Shown here: positions 37,055-46,366 of the stretch, one piece after another
Numbering within the stretch: the stretch's first letter is position 1
How the letters are laid out: each line of letters opens with the position of its first letter
From: Pseudomonas putida
GTDB taxonomy: Bacteria > Pseudomonadota > Gammaproteobacteria > Pseudomonadales > Pseudomonadaceae
Reading direction: 5' to 3'
NCBI RefSeq assembly: GCF_028682395.1
Contig: NZ_JANHLC010000011.1
Location: 121,015 to 185,014 of the forward strand
DNA: 64,000 nucleotides
Translations under genes and position numbers: made by a program
The notes under the pieces: generated by a model
Seen by the model: only the letters and a program-made list of their open reading frames with translations
Databases searched by the model: none
What the model was told of the DNA's origin: nothing

Positions 37055-38575
37055 ATGCGTTACGCCCATCCTGGTACCGAAGGCGCCATCGTTTCGTTCA
37101 AGAACCGCTATGGCAACTACATTGGCGGCGAGTTCGTGGCACCGGTCAAAGGCCAGTACTTCACCAATACCTCACCGGTCAACGGCCAGCCCATCGCCGA
37201 ATTCCCACGCTCCAGCGCCGAAGACATCGAAAAAGCCCTCGACGCCGCCCATGCTGCGGCCGATGCCTGGGGCAGCACGTCGGCCCAGGCACGCGCGCTG
37301 GTGCTTCTGAAAATCGCCGACCGTATCGAACAGAACCTGGAAGTCCTGGCGATCACCGAAACCTGGGACAACGGCAAAGCCGTGCGCGAAACCCTGAACG
37401 CCGACATTCCCCTCGCCGCCGACCACTTCCGCTACTTCGCCGGATGCCTGCGCGCCCAGGAAGGCAGTGCGGCAGAGATCGACGGCAACACCGTGGCGTA
37501 TCACATCCATGAGCCGCTGGGCGTGGTCGGCCAGATCATCCCGTGGAATTTCCCGCTGCTGATGGCCGCCTGGAAACTCGCCCCAGCCCTGGCGGCCGGC
37601 AACTGCGTGGTCCTCAAGCCGGCCGAGCAGACGCCGCTGGGCATCAGCGTGCTGATGGAATTGATCGGCGACCTGCTACCGCCCGGCGTCCTGAACGTGG
37701 TGCAAGGCTTCGGCAAGGAGGCCGGCGAAGCCCTGGCCACCAGCAAGCGTATCGCCAAGATCGCCTTTACCGGCTCGACCCCGGTCGGCTCGCACATCAT
37801 GAAATGCGCCGCCGAGAACATCATCCCGTCAACCGTGGAGCTGGGCGGCAAATCGCCGAATATCTTTTTTGCCGACATCATGAAGGCCGAACCGAGCTTT
37901 ATCGAAAAGGCGGCCGAAGGTTTGGTCCTGGCGTTCTTCAACCAGGGCGAGGTCTGCACCTGCCCGTCCCGGGCCCTGGTGGAGGAGTCGATCTACGACG
38001 ACTTCATGAAAGTGGTGATGAAAAAGGTCGAGCAGATCAAGCGTGGCGACCCGCTGGACACCGACACCATGGTCGGCGCCCAGGCCTCCGAGCAGCAGTT
38101 CGACAAGATCCTGTCCTACCTGGAGATCGCCAAGAACGAAGGCGCCCAGCTGCTGACAGGCGGCAAGGTGGAAAAGCTCCAGGGCGACCTGGCCAGCGGC
38201 TATTACATCCAGCCGACCCTGCTCAAGGGCACCAATAAAATGCGCGTGTTCCAGGAAGAAATCTTCGGGCCGGTGGTGAGCATCACCACCTTCAAGGACG
38301 AAGCCGAAGCCCTGGCCATCGCCAACGACACCGAGTTCGGCCTGGGCGCCGGGCTGTGGACTCGCGACATCAACCGCGCCTACCGCATGGGCCGCGCCAT
38401 CAAGGCCGGTCGTGTCTGGACCAACTGCTACCACCTGTACCCGGCACATGCCGCGTTCGGTGGCTACAAGAAGTCCGGGGTGGGCCGTGAAACCCACAAA
38501 ATGATGCTCAACCATTATCAGCAGACCAAAAACCTGCTGGTCAGCTACGACATCAACCCGCTGGGCTTCTTCTAA
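37055..38575 (+). CDS. exaC: Acetaldehyde dehydrogenase ExaC
   Basis: 506 aa NAD-dependent aldehyde dehydrogenase that oxidises acetaldehyde released by ethanolamine ammonia-lyase to acetate. It has IIPWNFPLLMAAWK, the Glu in VELGGKSPNI, the catalytic Cys in FNQGEVCTCPSR and a typical C-terminus (YKKSGVGRE). The ATG at 37055 follows AAGGAG and matches the family length. It is the first gene behind the sigma-54 promoter and is separated from eat by a REP doublet. Confidence 0.94.
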   Translation: MRYAHPGTEGAIVSFKNRYGNYIGGEFVAPVKGQYFTNTSPVNGQPIAEFPRSSAEDIEKALDAAHAAADAWGSTSAQARALVLLKIADRIEQNLEVLAITETWDNGKAVRETLNADIPLAADHFRYFAGCLRAQEGSAAEIDGNTVAYHIHEPLGVVGQIIPWNFPLLMAAWKLAPALAAGNCVVLKPAEQTPLGISVLMELIGDLLPPGVLNVVQGFGKEAGEALATSKRIAKIAFTGSTPVGSHIMKCAAENIIPSTVELGGKSPNIFFADIMKAEPSFIEKAAEGLVLAFFNQGEVCTCPSRALVEESIYDDFMKVVMKKVEQIKRGDPLDTDTMVGAQASEQQFDKILSYLEIAKNEGAQLLTGGKVEKLQGDLASGYYIQPTLLKGTNKMRVFQEEIFGPVVSITTFKDEAEALAIANDTEFGLGAGLWTRDINRAYRMGRAIKAGRVWTNCYHLYPAHAAFGGYKKSGVGRETHKMMLNHYQQTKNLLVSYDINPLGFF

Positions 38576-38588
38576 GGCTCGGCGATTG

Positions 38589-38647
38589 ATCGTGAGCCAG
38601 CTCGTTCCTGCACATGCACAACCTGTAGGAGCGAGGTGGCTCGCGAT
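38589..38647. repeat. REP doublet (REPIN) between exaC and eat
   Basis: Two 24-nt REP units face each other: 38589-38612 (starting ATCGTGAGCCAG) and 38624-38647 (ending GGTGGCTCGCGAT). They are about 20/24 complementary and enclose an 11-nt spacer, so the pair folds into a long hairpin. The sequence family is the TGTAGGAGCGAGC...GCTCGCGAT type of fluorescens-group Pseudomonas, mobilised by RAYT transposases elsewhere in the genome. In the transcript it may stabilise or separate exaC from eat mRNA. Confidence 0.85.
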
Positions 38648-38698
38648 GCTCCACCTCAATGTTCCAAAAACAATAAAAAACATAACAGGTGAACACCC

Positions 38699-40147
38699 AT
38701 GCCAAGCGATCACTCTGGCCTCGAGTCAGCGGCCTCCTCGGTCGACTTCGAAAAAGTCGGCTCCGAATACTTCCAACAACGCGAACTGAAAAAAGGCGCC
38801 GCCGGCTGGGTGCTGCTGGTCGGCCTCGGCGTCGCCTACGTGATCTCCGGTGACTATGCCGGCTGGAACTTCGGCCTGGCCCAGGGTGGCTGGGGCGGGA
38901 TGTTCCTGGCCACATTGCTGATGGCGACCATGTACCTGTGCATGTGTTTCTCCCTGGCCGAACTGTCCTCGATGATCCCCACCGCCGGTGGCGGCTACGG
39001 CTTTGCGCGCAGCGCTTTCGGGCCCTGGGGCGGTTTTCTGACGGGCACCGCGATCCTGATCGAGTACGCCATTGCACCGGCCGCCATCGCGGTGTTTATC
39101 GGCGCCTACTGTGAGTCGCTGTTCGGCATAGGTGGGTGGATGATCTACCTGGCCTTCTACATTGTCTTTATCGGCATCCATATCTTCGGTGTCGGTGAAG
39201 CCCTGAAACTGATGTTCGTCATCACCGCTATCGCGGCCATTGCCCTCGGCGTGTTTCTGGTGGCGATGGTGCCGCACTTCAGCGTCGCCAATCTGTTCGA
39301 CATCCCCGTGAGCGAGGCCAAGGGTGCCAGCAGCTTCCTGCCATTCGGCTATGTCGGCGTGTGGGCCGCGATCCCTTACGCCATCTGGTTTTTCCTCGCA
39401 GTCGAAGGCGTGCCCCTGGCCGCCGAAGAAACCAAGAACCCCAAACGGGACCTGCCGCGCGGCCTGATCGGCGCCATGCTGGTCCTGGTCAGCTTTGCCC
39501 TGCTGATCCTGGTGATCGGCCCGGGTGGCGCGGGCGCCAACGCCCTGATGAGCTCGGGTAACCCGCTGGTCGAAGCGCTGAGCAAAACCTACGGCGGCTC
39601 GACCTGGATGGGCAGCTTCGTCAACCTGGTCGGCCTGGCCGGGTTGATCGCCAGCTTTTTCTCGATCATCTACGCCTATTCGCGGCAGATATTCGCGCTG
39701 TCGCGGGCCGGTTACCTGCCGCGCAAACTGTCCCAGACCAACAAGAGCAAGGCGCCGGTCCTGGCCCTGATCATTCCCGGCATCATCGGCTTCGGCCTGT
39801 CGCTGACGGGCCAGGGCGACCTGCTGATTCTGGTGGCGGTCTTTGGCGCGACCATCTCCTATGTGCTGATGATGGCCGCGCATATCACCCTGCGCGTACG
39901 CCGCCCCAAAATGGAGCGACCCTATCGCACCCCGGGCGGCGTGCTGACCTCCGGCGTGGCCCTGGTGCTGGCCTGTATTGCTGTCGTGGCGGGCTTTCTG
40001 GTGGACCCGCGGGTAGTGATTGGCGCCGCGATCATCTATGGAGTATTAATTGCTTACTTTGCTTTCTACAGTCGGCATCACTTGGTAGCGGGCACGCCGG
40101 AAGAAGAATTCGCGGCTATCCAGAAAGCCGAAGAGGCTTTGCACTAA
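38699..40147 (+). CDS. eat: Ethanolamine permease
   Basis: 482 aa APC-superfamily transporter with about twelve membrane helices. Visible family blocks include VAYVISGDYAGWNFGLAQGGW (in part), PTAGGGYGFARSAFGPWGG and VEGVPLAAEETKNPKRDLPRG. It has the ethanolamine-permease length and lies between exaC and eutB, which settles the substrate assignment by context. Confidence 0.94.
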   Translation: MPSDHSGLESAASSVDFEKVGSEYFQQRELKKGAAGWVLLVGLGVAYVISGDYAGWNFGLAQGGWGGMFLATLLMATMYLCMCFSLAELSSMIPTAGGGYGFARSAFGPWGGFLTGTAILIEYAIAPAAIAVFIGAYCESLFGIGGWMIYLAFYIVFIGIHIFGVGEALKLMFVITAIAAIALGVFLVAMVPHFSVANLFDIPVSEAKGASSFLPFGYVGVWAAIPYAIWFFLAVEGVPLAAEETKNPKRDLPRGLIGAMLVLVSFALLILVIGPGGAGANALMSSGNPLVEALSKTYGGSTWMGSFVNLVGLAGLIASFFSIIYAYSRQIFALSRAGYLPRKLSQTNKSKAPVLALIIPGIIGFGLSLTGQGDLLILVAVFGATISYVLMMAAHITLRVRRPKMERPYRTPGGVLTSGVALVLACIAVVAGFLVDPRVVIGAAIIYGVLIAYFAFYSRHHLVAGTPEEEFAAIQKAEEALH

Positions 40148-40198
40148 GCGCTGAAAACCCCGACGCGGGCCCGACCCGCGTCGTTCCGGAGAATCTGT

Positions 40199-41593
40199 AT
40201 GGCAAGTTTTGCACACACCGTCGGCGCGCAAACCTACCGCTTCGACGACCTCAAGGACGTCATGGCCAAGGCCAGCCCGGCCCGCTCGGGTGACTTTCTG
40301 GCCGGCGTCGCCGCCCTCAACGATGGCGAGCGGGTCGCGGCCCAGATGGCCCTGGCCAATATCCCGCTCAAGCACTTTCTCGAAGAAGCCCTGATCCCCT
40401 ATGAAACCGATGAAGTCACCCGACTGATCATCGACACCCATGATCGCCAGGCCTTCGCCACCGTCAGCCACCTGACCGTGGGCGGCTTTCGTGACTGGCT
40501 GCTCAGCGACGCCGCCGACGAACAGAGCCTGCGCGCCCTGGCGCCAGGGCTGACGCCGGAAATGGCCGCCGCGGTCTCGAAAATCATGCGCGTTCAGGAC
40601 CTGGTGCTGGTGGCCCAGAAGATCCGCGTGATCACCCGTTTTCGCGGCACCCTGGGCCAGCGCGGTCGCCTGTCCACGCGTCTGCAGCCCAACCACCCCA
40701 CGGACGAGCCGGCGGGTATTGCGGCCAGCATTCTCGACGGCCTGCTCTACGGCAACGGCGATGCCATGATCGGCATCAACCCGGCGACCGACAGCCTCTC
40801 CTCGATCTGCGCCTTGCTGGAAATGCTCGATGCGATTATCCAGCGCTATGACATTCCGACCCAGGCCTGCGTGCTGACCCATGTCACCACCTCGATCGAA
40901 GCGATCAACCGTGGCGTGCCCCTGGACCTGGTGTTCCAGTCGATTGCCGGCACCGAAGCGGCAAACGCCAGTTTCGGCATCAACCTCAATGTCCTGCAAG
41001 AAGGCTACGACGCAGGCCTGAGCCTGAACCGCGGCACTCTTGGACAGAACCTGATGTATTTCGAAACCGGCCAGGGCAGCGCGCTGTCGGCCAACGCCCA
41101 TCACGGCGTCGACCAACAAACCTGCGAAACCCGTGCCTATGCGGTCGCCCGCCACTTCAAGCCGTTTCTGGTCAACACCGTGGTCGGCTTTATCGGCCCG
41201 GAATACCTCTACAACGGCAAGCAGATCATCCGCGCCGGTCTGGAAGACCACTTCTGCGGCAAATTGCTCGGCGTGCCCATGGGCTGCGACATCTGCTACA
41301 CCAACCACGCCGAAGCCGACCAGGACGACATGGACACCCTGCTGACCCTGCTGGGCGTGGCCGGAATCAACTTCATCATGGGCATCCCCGGCTCCGACGA
41401 CATCATGCTCAACTACCAGACTACCTCCTTCCACGACGCGCTTTATGCCCGCCAGACCCTGGGGCTCAAGCCGGCGCCGGAGTTCGAGCAATGGCTGGCC
41501 AGGACCGGCATCTTCACCCAGGCCGATGGCCGGGTGCGGTTTGGCGACAATCTGCCGCCGGCTTTTCGCCAGGCCCTGGCGCAACTGGGATAA
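40199..41593 (+). CDS. eutB: Ethanolamine ammonia-lyase large subunit
   Basis: 464 aa catalytic subunit of the adenosylcobalamin-dependent lyase converting ethanolamine to acetaldehyde and ammonia. It has the TIM-barrel sequence with NPTTDS-like INPATDS, QPNHPTDEPAGIAASILDGLLYGNGD (in part), and VPMGCDICYTNHAEAD. GGAG precedes the ATG. It is followed by eutC 10 nt later. No microcompartment shell genes are present, so the cytosolic pathway with ExaC is expected. Confidence 0.97.
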   Translation: MASFAHTVGAQTYRFDDLKDVMAKASPARSGDFLAGVAALNDGERVAAQMALANIPLKHFLEEALIPYETDEVTRLIIDTHDRQAFATVSHLTVGGFRDWLLSDAADEQSLRALAPGLTPEMAAAVSKIMRVQDLVLVAQKIRVITRFRGTLGQRGRLSTRLQPNHPTDEPAGIAASILDGLLYGNGDAMIGINPATDSLSSICALLEMLDAIIQRYDIPTQACVLTHVTTSIEAINRGVPLDLVFQSIAGTEAANASFGINLNVLQEGYDAGLSLNRGTLGQNLMYFETGQGSALSANAHHGVDQQTCETRAYAVARHFKPFLVNTVVGFIGPEYLYNGKQIIRAGLEDHFCGKLLGVPMGCDICYTNHAEADQDDMDTLLTLLGVAGINFIMGIPGSDDIMLNYQTTSFHDALYARQTLGLKPAPEFEQWLARTGIFTQADGRVRFGDNLPPAFRQALAQLG

Positions 41594-41603
41594 GGGACAG
41601 GTA

Positions 41604-42428
41604 ATGGACAAGACCCCCACCGACAGCAGCAACCCTTGGCTGGAACTACGCCGCCTGACCCCGGCACGCATCGCCCTGGGGCGCACCGGCACCAGCCTGC
41701 CCACCCAGGCCCAGCTGGATTTTCAGTACGCCCACGCCCAGGCTCGCGATGCAGTGCACCTGCCCTTCGATCACGCCGGCATCAGTTGCCAACTGGCCGA
41801 GCGCGGGCATGCCAGCCTGCTGCTGCACAGCGCTGCCAGCGATCGGCACAGCTATCTGCAACGCCCCGACCTGGGACGCAGGCTCAGTGACGACTCGGCC
41901 GAACAACTGCGCGCCCATGCCCGGAGCAACCCCGGCGGCGTCGACCTCGCCATTGTGGTGGCCGATGGTTTGTCGGCATTGGCGGTAAATCGGCATACCC
42001 TGCCGTTTCTCGGGCGCCTGGAGGAACAGATCGCTGCCGAAGGCTGGACCCGCTCACCCGTGATCCTGGTGCAACAGGGCCGGGTCGCGGTGGCCGATGA
42101 AGTGGGCGAGCTACTCGGGGCAAAAATGACCGTTATCCTGATTGGTGAACGCCCGGGGCTCAGCTCGCCGGACAGCCTGGGCCTGTATTTCACCTACACG
42201 CCACGGGTCGGGCTGACCGATGCCTATCGCAACTGTATTTCCAATGTACGCCTGGAAGGCCTGAGCTACGGCATGGCCGCCCACCGCCTGCTTTACCTGA
42301 TGCGCGAGGCCTGTCGCCGCCAGCTGTCCGGGGTCAACCTCAAGGACGAGGCACAAGTGCAAACCCTGGAAAGCGCTGCGCTGGACTCACCGGCCGGCAA
42401 CTTCCTGCTTGGCCCCAGGGATCATTGA
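41604..42428 (+). CDS. eutC: Ethanolamine ammonia-lyase small subunit
   Basis: 274 aa partner of EutB forming part of the cobalamin site. Motifs: ARIALGRTGTSLPTQAQLDFQ (in part) with AHAQARDAVH, VDLAIVVADGLSA, LIGERPGLSSPDSLGLY and the C-terminal ISNVRLEGLSYGMAA. The ATG at 41604 lies 10 nt past eutB behind AGGGACAGG. Confidence 0.96.
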   Translation: MDKTPTDSSNPWLELRRLTPARIALGRTGTSLPTQAQLDFQYAHAQARDAVHLPFDHAGISCQLAERGHASLLLHSAASDRHSYLQRPDLGRRLSDDSAEQLRAHARSNPGGVDLAIVVADGLSALAVNRHTLPFLGRLEEQIAAEGWTRSPVILVQQGRVAVADEVGELLGAKMTVILIGERPGLSSPDSLGLYFTYTPRVGLTDAYRNCISNVRLEGLSYGMAAHRLLYLMREACRRQLSGVNLKDEAQVQTLESAALDSPAGNFLLGPRDH

Positions 42429-42532
42429 AATCCATGATGATTGCGCTTTTTCGCCGCTTTAGGCAGCATCTGACCCACGGCTGCCAGAGTGAACCGCTTG
42501 CCGTCACATCCATTTGAAGTTGAGGCTTATCG

Positions 42533-42991
42533 ATGCGGATTACTCAAGCGACCCTGGAGCACCTGGACCTGTTGACCCCGTTGTTCATCAAATACCGCGA
42601 GTTCTATGGCGCGCTGCCACTGCCGGACTCATCCCGCAGCTTTCTGGAGAAGCGCCTGCGCCGCAAAGAGTCGGTGATCTATCTGGCCCTGCCGGATGAC
42701 GACGACAGCCGGATCTTGGGCTTCTGCCAGCTGTACCCGAGCTTTTCCTCGCTGTCGCTCAAGCGTGTGTGGATCCTCAACGATATCTACGTGGCTGAAG
42801 ATGCCCGGCGCATGCTCGTTGCCGACCATCTGATCAAGACGGCCAAGAAAATGGCTCGTGAAACCCACGCGGTGCGCATGCGCGTTTCCACCAGCAGCGA
42901 TAATCTGGTCGCCCAGAAAACCTATGAATCCATAGGTTTTCGCGAAGACAGCGAATTCAAGAACTACGTACTGCCCATCAGCGACGAGTAA
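42533..42991 (+). CDS. GNAT family N-acetyltransferase
   Basis: 152 aa acetyltransferase. The acetyl-CoA region is seen as LNDIYVAEDARRMLVADHLIKTA (in part), with the usual C-terminal VAQKTYESIGFREDSEF. The acceptor is unknown. It lies 104 nt after eutC, a common neighbour in pseudomonads but not necessarily part of the pathway. Confidence 0.88.
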   Translation: MRITQATLEHLDLLTPLFIKYREFYGALPLPDSSRSFLEKRLRRKESVIYLALPDDDDSRILGFCQLYPSFSSLSLKRVWILNDIYVAEDARRMLVADHLIKTAKKMARETHAVRMRVSTSSDNLVAQKTYESIGFREDSEFKNYVLPISDE

Positions 42992-43199
42992 ACCCGTTAC
43001 CCGGCCGGTCTGCACATGCAGGCCGCGCACGCGCCTATTCGAAATCCCTCGCTACAAACTCTGCAAACACACCCGGCTCCGCCCCGTATAATGCCAAGCT
43101 CTGAAAATCTATAAGAAAGTTCGCAATTATTTGCCAGCTTTTTGTCTATTCCCTTCTGCACAGGCCTGCCGAGCCGGGTCGCCGACACAGGTGCCATAC

Positions 43200-43847
43200 A
43201 TGGATTTCAACCCGCTAGATCTGATCCTGCATCTCGATGTGTACCTCGATTTGCTGGTAACCAATTACGGGCCATGGATCTACGCCATTCTGTTTCTGGT
43301 GATTTTTTGCGAGACCGGCTTGGTGATCATGCCGTTCCTGCCCGGTGATTCCCTGCTGTTCATTGCCGGCGCCGTAGCCGCCGGTGGCGGCATGGACCCG
43401 GTGCTGCTGGGCGGCCTGCTGATGATCGCGGCCATTCTTGGCGACAGCACCAACTATGTGATCGGACGAACAGCCGGCGAGCGATTGTTCAGCAATCCCA
43501 ACTCGAAGATCTTCCGCCGCGACTACCTGCAGCAGACCCATGATTTCTATGATCGTCATGGTGGCAAGACCGTGACCATGGCGCGTTTCCTGCCCATCCT
43601 GCGGACCTTTGCCCCCTTTGTGGCCGGTATTGCGAAAATGCCCTACCCGCGCTTCTTCATGTTCAGCGTGTTCGGCACCATTCTCTGGGTGGGCGGCCTG
43701 GTGACCCTCGGCTACTACTTCGGCAACGTCCCCTTTATCAAAAAGAACCTGTCATTGCTGGTGGTCGGCATCATCCTGTTGTCGCTGGTACCGATGATTG
43801 TCGGGCTCGTGCGTAGCCGGCTCGGACGATCGGCCAGCAAAGCCTGA
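43200..43847 (+). CDS. DedA family membrane protein
   Basis: 215 aa protein with a DedA/VTT domain: ETGLVIMPFLPGDSLLFIAGA, GDSTNYVIGRTAGERLF, RFLPILRTFAPFVAGIAKMPY and C-terminal membrane helices with a basic tail. DedA proteins are implicated in flipping undecaprenyl phosphate and phospholipids. This is the second DedA domain in the window, and this one has no PAP2 partner. Confidence 0.93.
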   Translation: MDFNPLDLILHLDVYLDLLVTNYGPWIYAILFLVIFCETGLVIMPFLPGDSLLFIAGAVAAGGGMDPVLLGGLLMIAAILGDSTNYVIGRTAGERLFSNPNSKIFRRDYLQQTHDFYDRHGGKTVTMARFLPILRTFAPFVAGIAKMPYPRFFMFSVFGTILWVGGLVTLGYYFGNVPFIKKNLSLLVVGIILLSLVPMIVGLVRSRLGRSASKA

Positions 43848-43865
43848 GTCGAGCGGCCTTCGATC

Positions 43866-44678
43866 ATGTGGTCACTGAGCGCCTGGCGCCGGCGCCGAAT
43901 CCTGGCGCGCCATCCGGTTTGCGATGAGACCTGGGCGCGCGTACGCCATCGCCTGAGCTTTCTGGACGGGCTGAGCGCAGACGAAGACCAGTGGCTGCGC
44001 GAAAGCAGCGTGTTGTTTCTCGACAGCAAGTACCTGAGCCCCCTGCCCGGTGTTGAACTGCACCAGGAGGAACGCTTGCTGCTGGCCGCCCAGGCACAAC
44101 TACCGCTGCTGCATTTGGGTGACCTGAACTGGTACCAGGGCTTCCATGAAATCGTGCTGTACCCCGACGATTTCATCAGCCCCCAGCGCCATCGCGATGC
44201 CACTGGTGTGGAGCATGAATGGAGTGGCGAACACAGTGGCGAAGCCTGGCAACAAGGTCCGGTTATCCTGGCCTGGCCCGGCGTACTCGCCAGCGGCGGC
44301 TGGGATGGCTACAACCTGGTGATTCACGAACTGGCGCATAAACTCGACATGCTCAATGGTGACGCCAATGGCCTGCCGCCCCTGCACAGCGATATGCGCG
44401 TCAGCGAATGGGCCCAGGTGATGCAGAGCGCCTATGATGAGATGAACCGTCAACTGGACGCCAACCCTGACGCCCAGACCACCATCGATCCCTATGCCGC
44501 GGAAAACCCGGCGGAATTCTTTGCTGTCACCAGCGAATACTTCTTTAGTGCCCCCGATTTACTCTACGAAACCTTCCCGCAGGTTTATCGACAACTGCAG
44601 CAGTTCTATCGCCAGGACCCGCTGGCCAGGCTGCAGCGATTACAGGCGAGCCACCCGGCCTACCAGGTATCCGACTAA
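43866..44678 (+). CDS. MtfA-like zinc-dependent peptidase
   Basis: 270 aa MtfA-family metalloprotease. The zinc motif is IHELAHKLDML with the further Glu ligand likely in AAENPAEFFAVTSEYFF. In E. coli MtfA cleaves peptides and binds the repressor Mlc. It starts 18 nt after the dedA gene, so it is probably co-transcribed. The ppa promoter follows. Confidence 0.92.
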   Translation: MWSLSAWRRRRILARHPVCDETWARVRHRLSFLDGLSADEDQWLRESSVLFLDSKYLSPLPGVELHQEERLLLAAQAQLPLLHLGDLNWYQGFHEIVLYPDDFISPQRHRDATGVEHEWSGEHSGEAWQQGPVILAWPGVLASGGWDGYNLVIHELAHKLDMLNGDANGLPPLHSDMRVSEWAQVMQSAYDEMNRQLDANPDAQTTIDPYAAENPAEFFAVTSEYFFSAPDLLYETFPQVYRQLQQFYRQDPLARLQRLQASHPAYQVSD

Positions 44679-44723
44679 GGTCTATCCTCCGGGTGGCACG
44701 TAGCATCGTTGTCCGAATGTGCC

Positions 44724-44729
44724 TATAAT
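44724..44729 (+). promoter_or_regulatory. -10 element of the ppa promoter
   Basis: A perfect TATAAT lies 61 nt before the ppa ATG in the gap after mtfA. The -35 (TAGCAT at 17-bp spacing) is poor. It is plausible as the ppa housekeeping promoter. Confidence 0.5.
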
Positions 44730-44789
44730 CGCGCCCACTTTTCGGCCAATCCGGCCAATTTATTTGGTCAACTACGGGGGCACCGCCCA

Positions 44790-45317
44790 ATGAGCTACAG
44801 CAAGATTCCGGCTGGCAAAGACCTGCCAAACGACATCTACGTCGCAATCGAGATTCCGGCCAACCACGCGCCGATCAAGTACGAAATCGATAAAGACAGC
44901 GACTGCCTGTTCGTTGACCGTTTCATGGCCACCCCGATGTTCTACCCGGCTAACTACGGTTTTATCCCCAACACTCTGGCCGACGATGGCGACCCCCTCG
45001 ACGTGCTGGTGGTGACCCCGTACCCGGTAGCACCAGGCTCGGTTATCCGCGCTCGCCCGGTCGGCATCCTGAACATGACCGATGACGGCGGCGGCGATGC
45101 CAAAGTGATCGCGGTTCCGCATGACAAGCTGTCCCAGCTGTATGTCGACGTCAAAGAGTACACCGACCTGCCAGCCCTGCTGCTGGAACAGATCAAGCAC
45201 TTCTTCGAGAACTACAAGGATCTCGAAAAAGGCAAATGGGTGAAGATCGACGGTTGGGGCGACGCTGAAGCGGCTCGCGCCGAGATCATGAAGTCGGTTG
45301 CTGCTTACAAAGGCTGA
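44790..45317 (+). CDS. ppa: Inorganic pyrophosphatase (family I)
   Basis: 175 aa cytosolic enzyme hydrolysing pyrophosphate. The metal signature DDGDPLDVLVV is present, with FYPANYGFIPNT and KVIAVPHDKLSQLY. It is followed 29 nt later by a strong terminator. Confidence 0.98.
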   Translation: MSYSKIPAGKDLPNDIYVAIEIPANHAPIKYEIDKDSDCLFVDRFMATPMFYPANYGFIPNTLADDGDPLDVLVVTPYPVAPGSVIRARPVGILNMTDDGGGDAKVIAVPHDKLSQLYVDVKEYTDLPALLLEQIKHFFENYKDLEKGKWVKIDGWGDAEAARAEIMKSVAAYKG

Positions 45318-45346
45318 TCGCAATAGCCTGCAAACACTTGCAACAT

Positions 45347-45374
45347 AAAAAGCCCCGATCTCTCGGGGCTTTTT
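45347..45374 (+). terminator. Rho-independent terminator of ppa
   Basis: AAAAAGCCCCGA (45347-45358) and TCGGGGCTTTTT (45363-45374) form a perfect 12-bp stem with a TCTC loop and a T-run. The A-run on the other side makes it usable in both directions. Confidence 0.95.
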
Positions 45375-45546
45375 CATGGCCAAGCGCCAGAAATAAACCT
45401 CATGTTTACTTCGGCTAAAAGCGGATCGTCATCCTGAACTTTGTAGGCAAGTGGTCCGAAATACAAAGAAAATTAGTCGAATAGCCATGAATATTGAACG
45501 CATCGTTTATTTAAACGGCGATGATGCCTCAGTAGACTGTTTCGCC

Positions 45547-46302
45547 ATGAAAACATCTGGTGACCGCTTAAGAGCGCTTCTAAGGGAGTGCCAATTATCC
45601 GCTTCGGACTTCGCTGCCAATCGGCGCGTTACGCCTCAGCATGTCAATAACTGGTTCAAGCGCGGCATCCCCATGGCACGCCTGGATGAAATTGCCGAAC
45701 TGTTGAGCGTCAACAGCCGGTGGCTGCGCACTGGCGAGGGTGCGAAACACCCAGGTAGCACCCAGCAGCCAGCCGATCCCTCCACCCCCTCTCACAGCTA
45801 CAAGATCATGACTCCCCGCCAGCACTATCTTCCGACCAGCGCCGATAGCAACGACGTCGAAGTACAACTGCTCCAGGAAGTCGCTATCAGTGCCGACGCC
45901 AGGCAGACCCGCATCAGCACCGCCCCCCATGCGCGTGTACGCCTGCCCTTGCGCGTACTGCAGGTCATGGGCGTCGAGCCCGACCAGGCCATTTGCGCGC
46001 CCATGGTCGGCAACAGCATGGCGGAGAAAATCCAGGACGGCTCCACCATTGCCCTGGATCGCAGCCTGACCCAGATTGTGGACGGCGAAATCTACGCCCT
46101 CGAACAGGACGGCATGCTCCGGGTGAAATACCTCTATCGCCTACCCGGTTCGGGACTACGGTTGCGCAGCCACAACAGCGCCGAGTACCCCGACGAAATC
46201 TGCAGCGCCGAACAGCTGGACAGGCAACGGGTACGGATATTGGGGTGGGTGTTCTGGTGGTCGACACTCAACCGACGACGCCCGCCAGTGCCGTTTATCT
46301 AA
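45547..46302 (+). CDS. LexA-like S24 transcriptional regulator (XRE-S24)
   Basis: 251 aa. An N-terminal helix-turn-helix (RLRALLRECQLSASDFAANR in part, then VTPQHVNNWFKRG) is joined to an S24 autoprotease domain: Ser in MVGNSMAEKI and Lys in MLRVKYLY. Such repressors self-cleave with RecA during DNA damage. The start at 45547 is where the HTH begins. The frame is open further up (ATG at 45487, MNIERIVYLNG) but without a ribosome binding site. No phage or pyocin genes are adjacent, so the target is unknown. Confidence 0.85.
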   Translation: MKTSGDRLRALLRECQLSASDFAANRRVTPQHVNNWFKRGIPMARLDEIAELLSVNSRWLRTGEGAKHPGSTQQPADPSTPSHSYKIMTPRQHYLPTSADSNDVEVQLLQEVAISADARQTRISTAPHARVRLPLRVLQVMGVEPDQAICAPMVGNSMAEKIQDGSTIALDRSLTQIVDGEIYALEQDGMLRVKYLYRLPGSGLRLRSHNSAEYPDEICSAEQLDRQRVRILGWVFWWSTLNRRRPPVPFI

Positions 46303-46310
46303 GCGTCGAC

Positions 46311-46328
46311 GCCCCAAAAAGGGGCTTT
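46311..46328 (+). terminator. Short hairpin after the S24 gene
   Basis: GCCCC (46311-46315) and GGGGC (46321-46325) around AAAAA, then TTT, nine nt past the stop codon. A weak intrinsic terminator. Confidence 0.45.
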
Positions 46329-46366
46329 GGCAGGCCTTTTTACTGGGCAAGCGAAGTCAAATCCCG

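Noticed and set aside
40046..41704. A 552-codon open frame on the minus strand
   Set aside because: It is the antisense shadow of eutB; the composition is that of a reversed codon-biased gene.
37055..42428. Ethanolamine microcompartment
   Set aside because: No shell-protein or eut accessory genes are present; only eutBC, eat and exaC.
45547..46302. Prophage or pyocin island marked by the S24 repressor
   Set aside because: No integrase, lysis, tail or holin gene is near; ppa and a siderophore receptor flank it.
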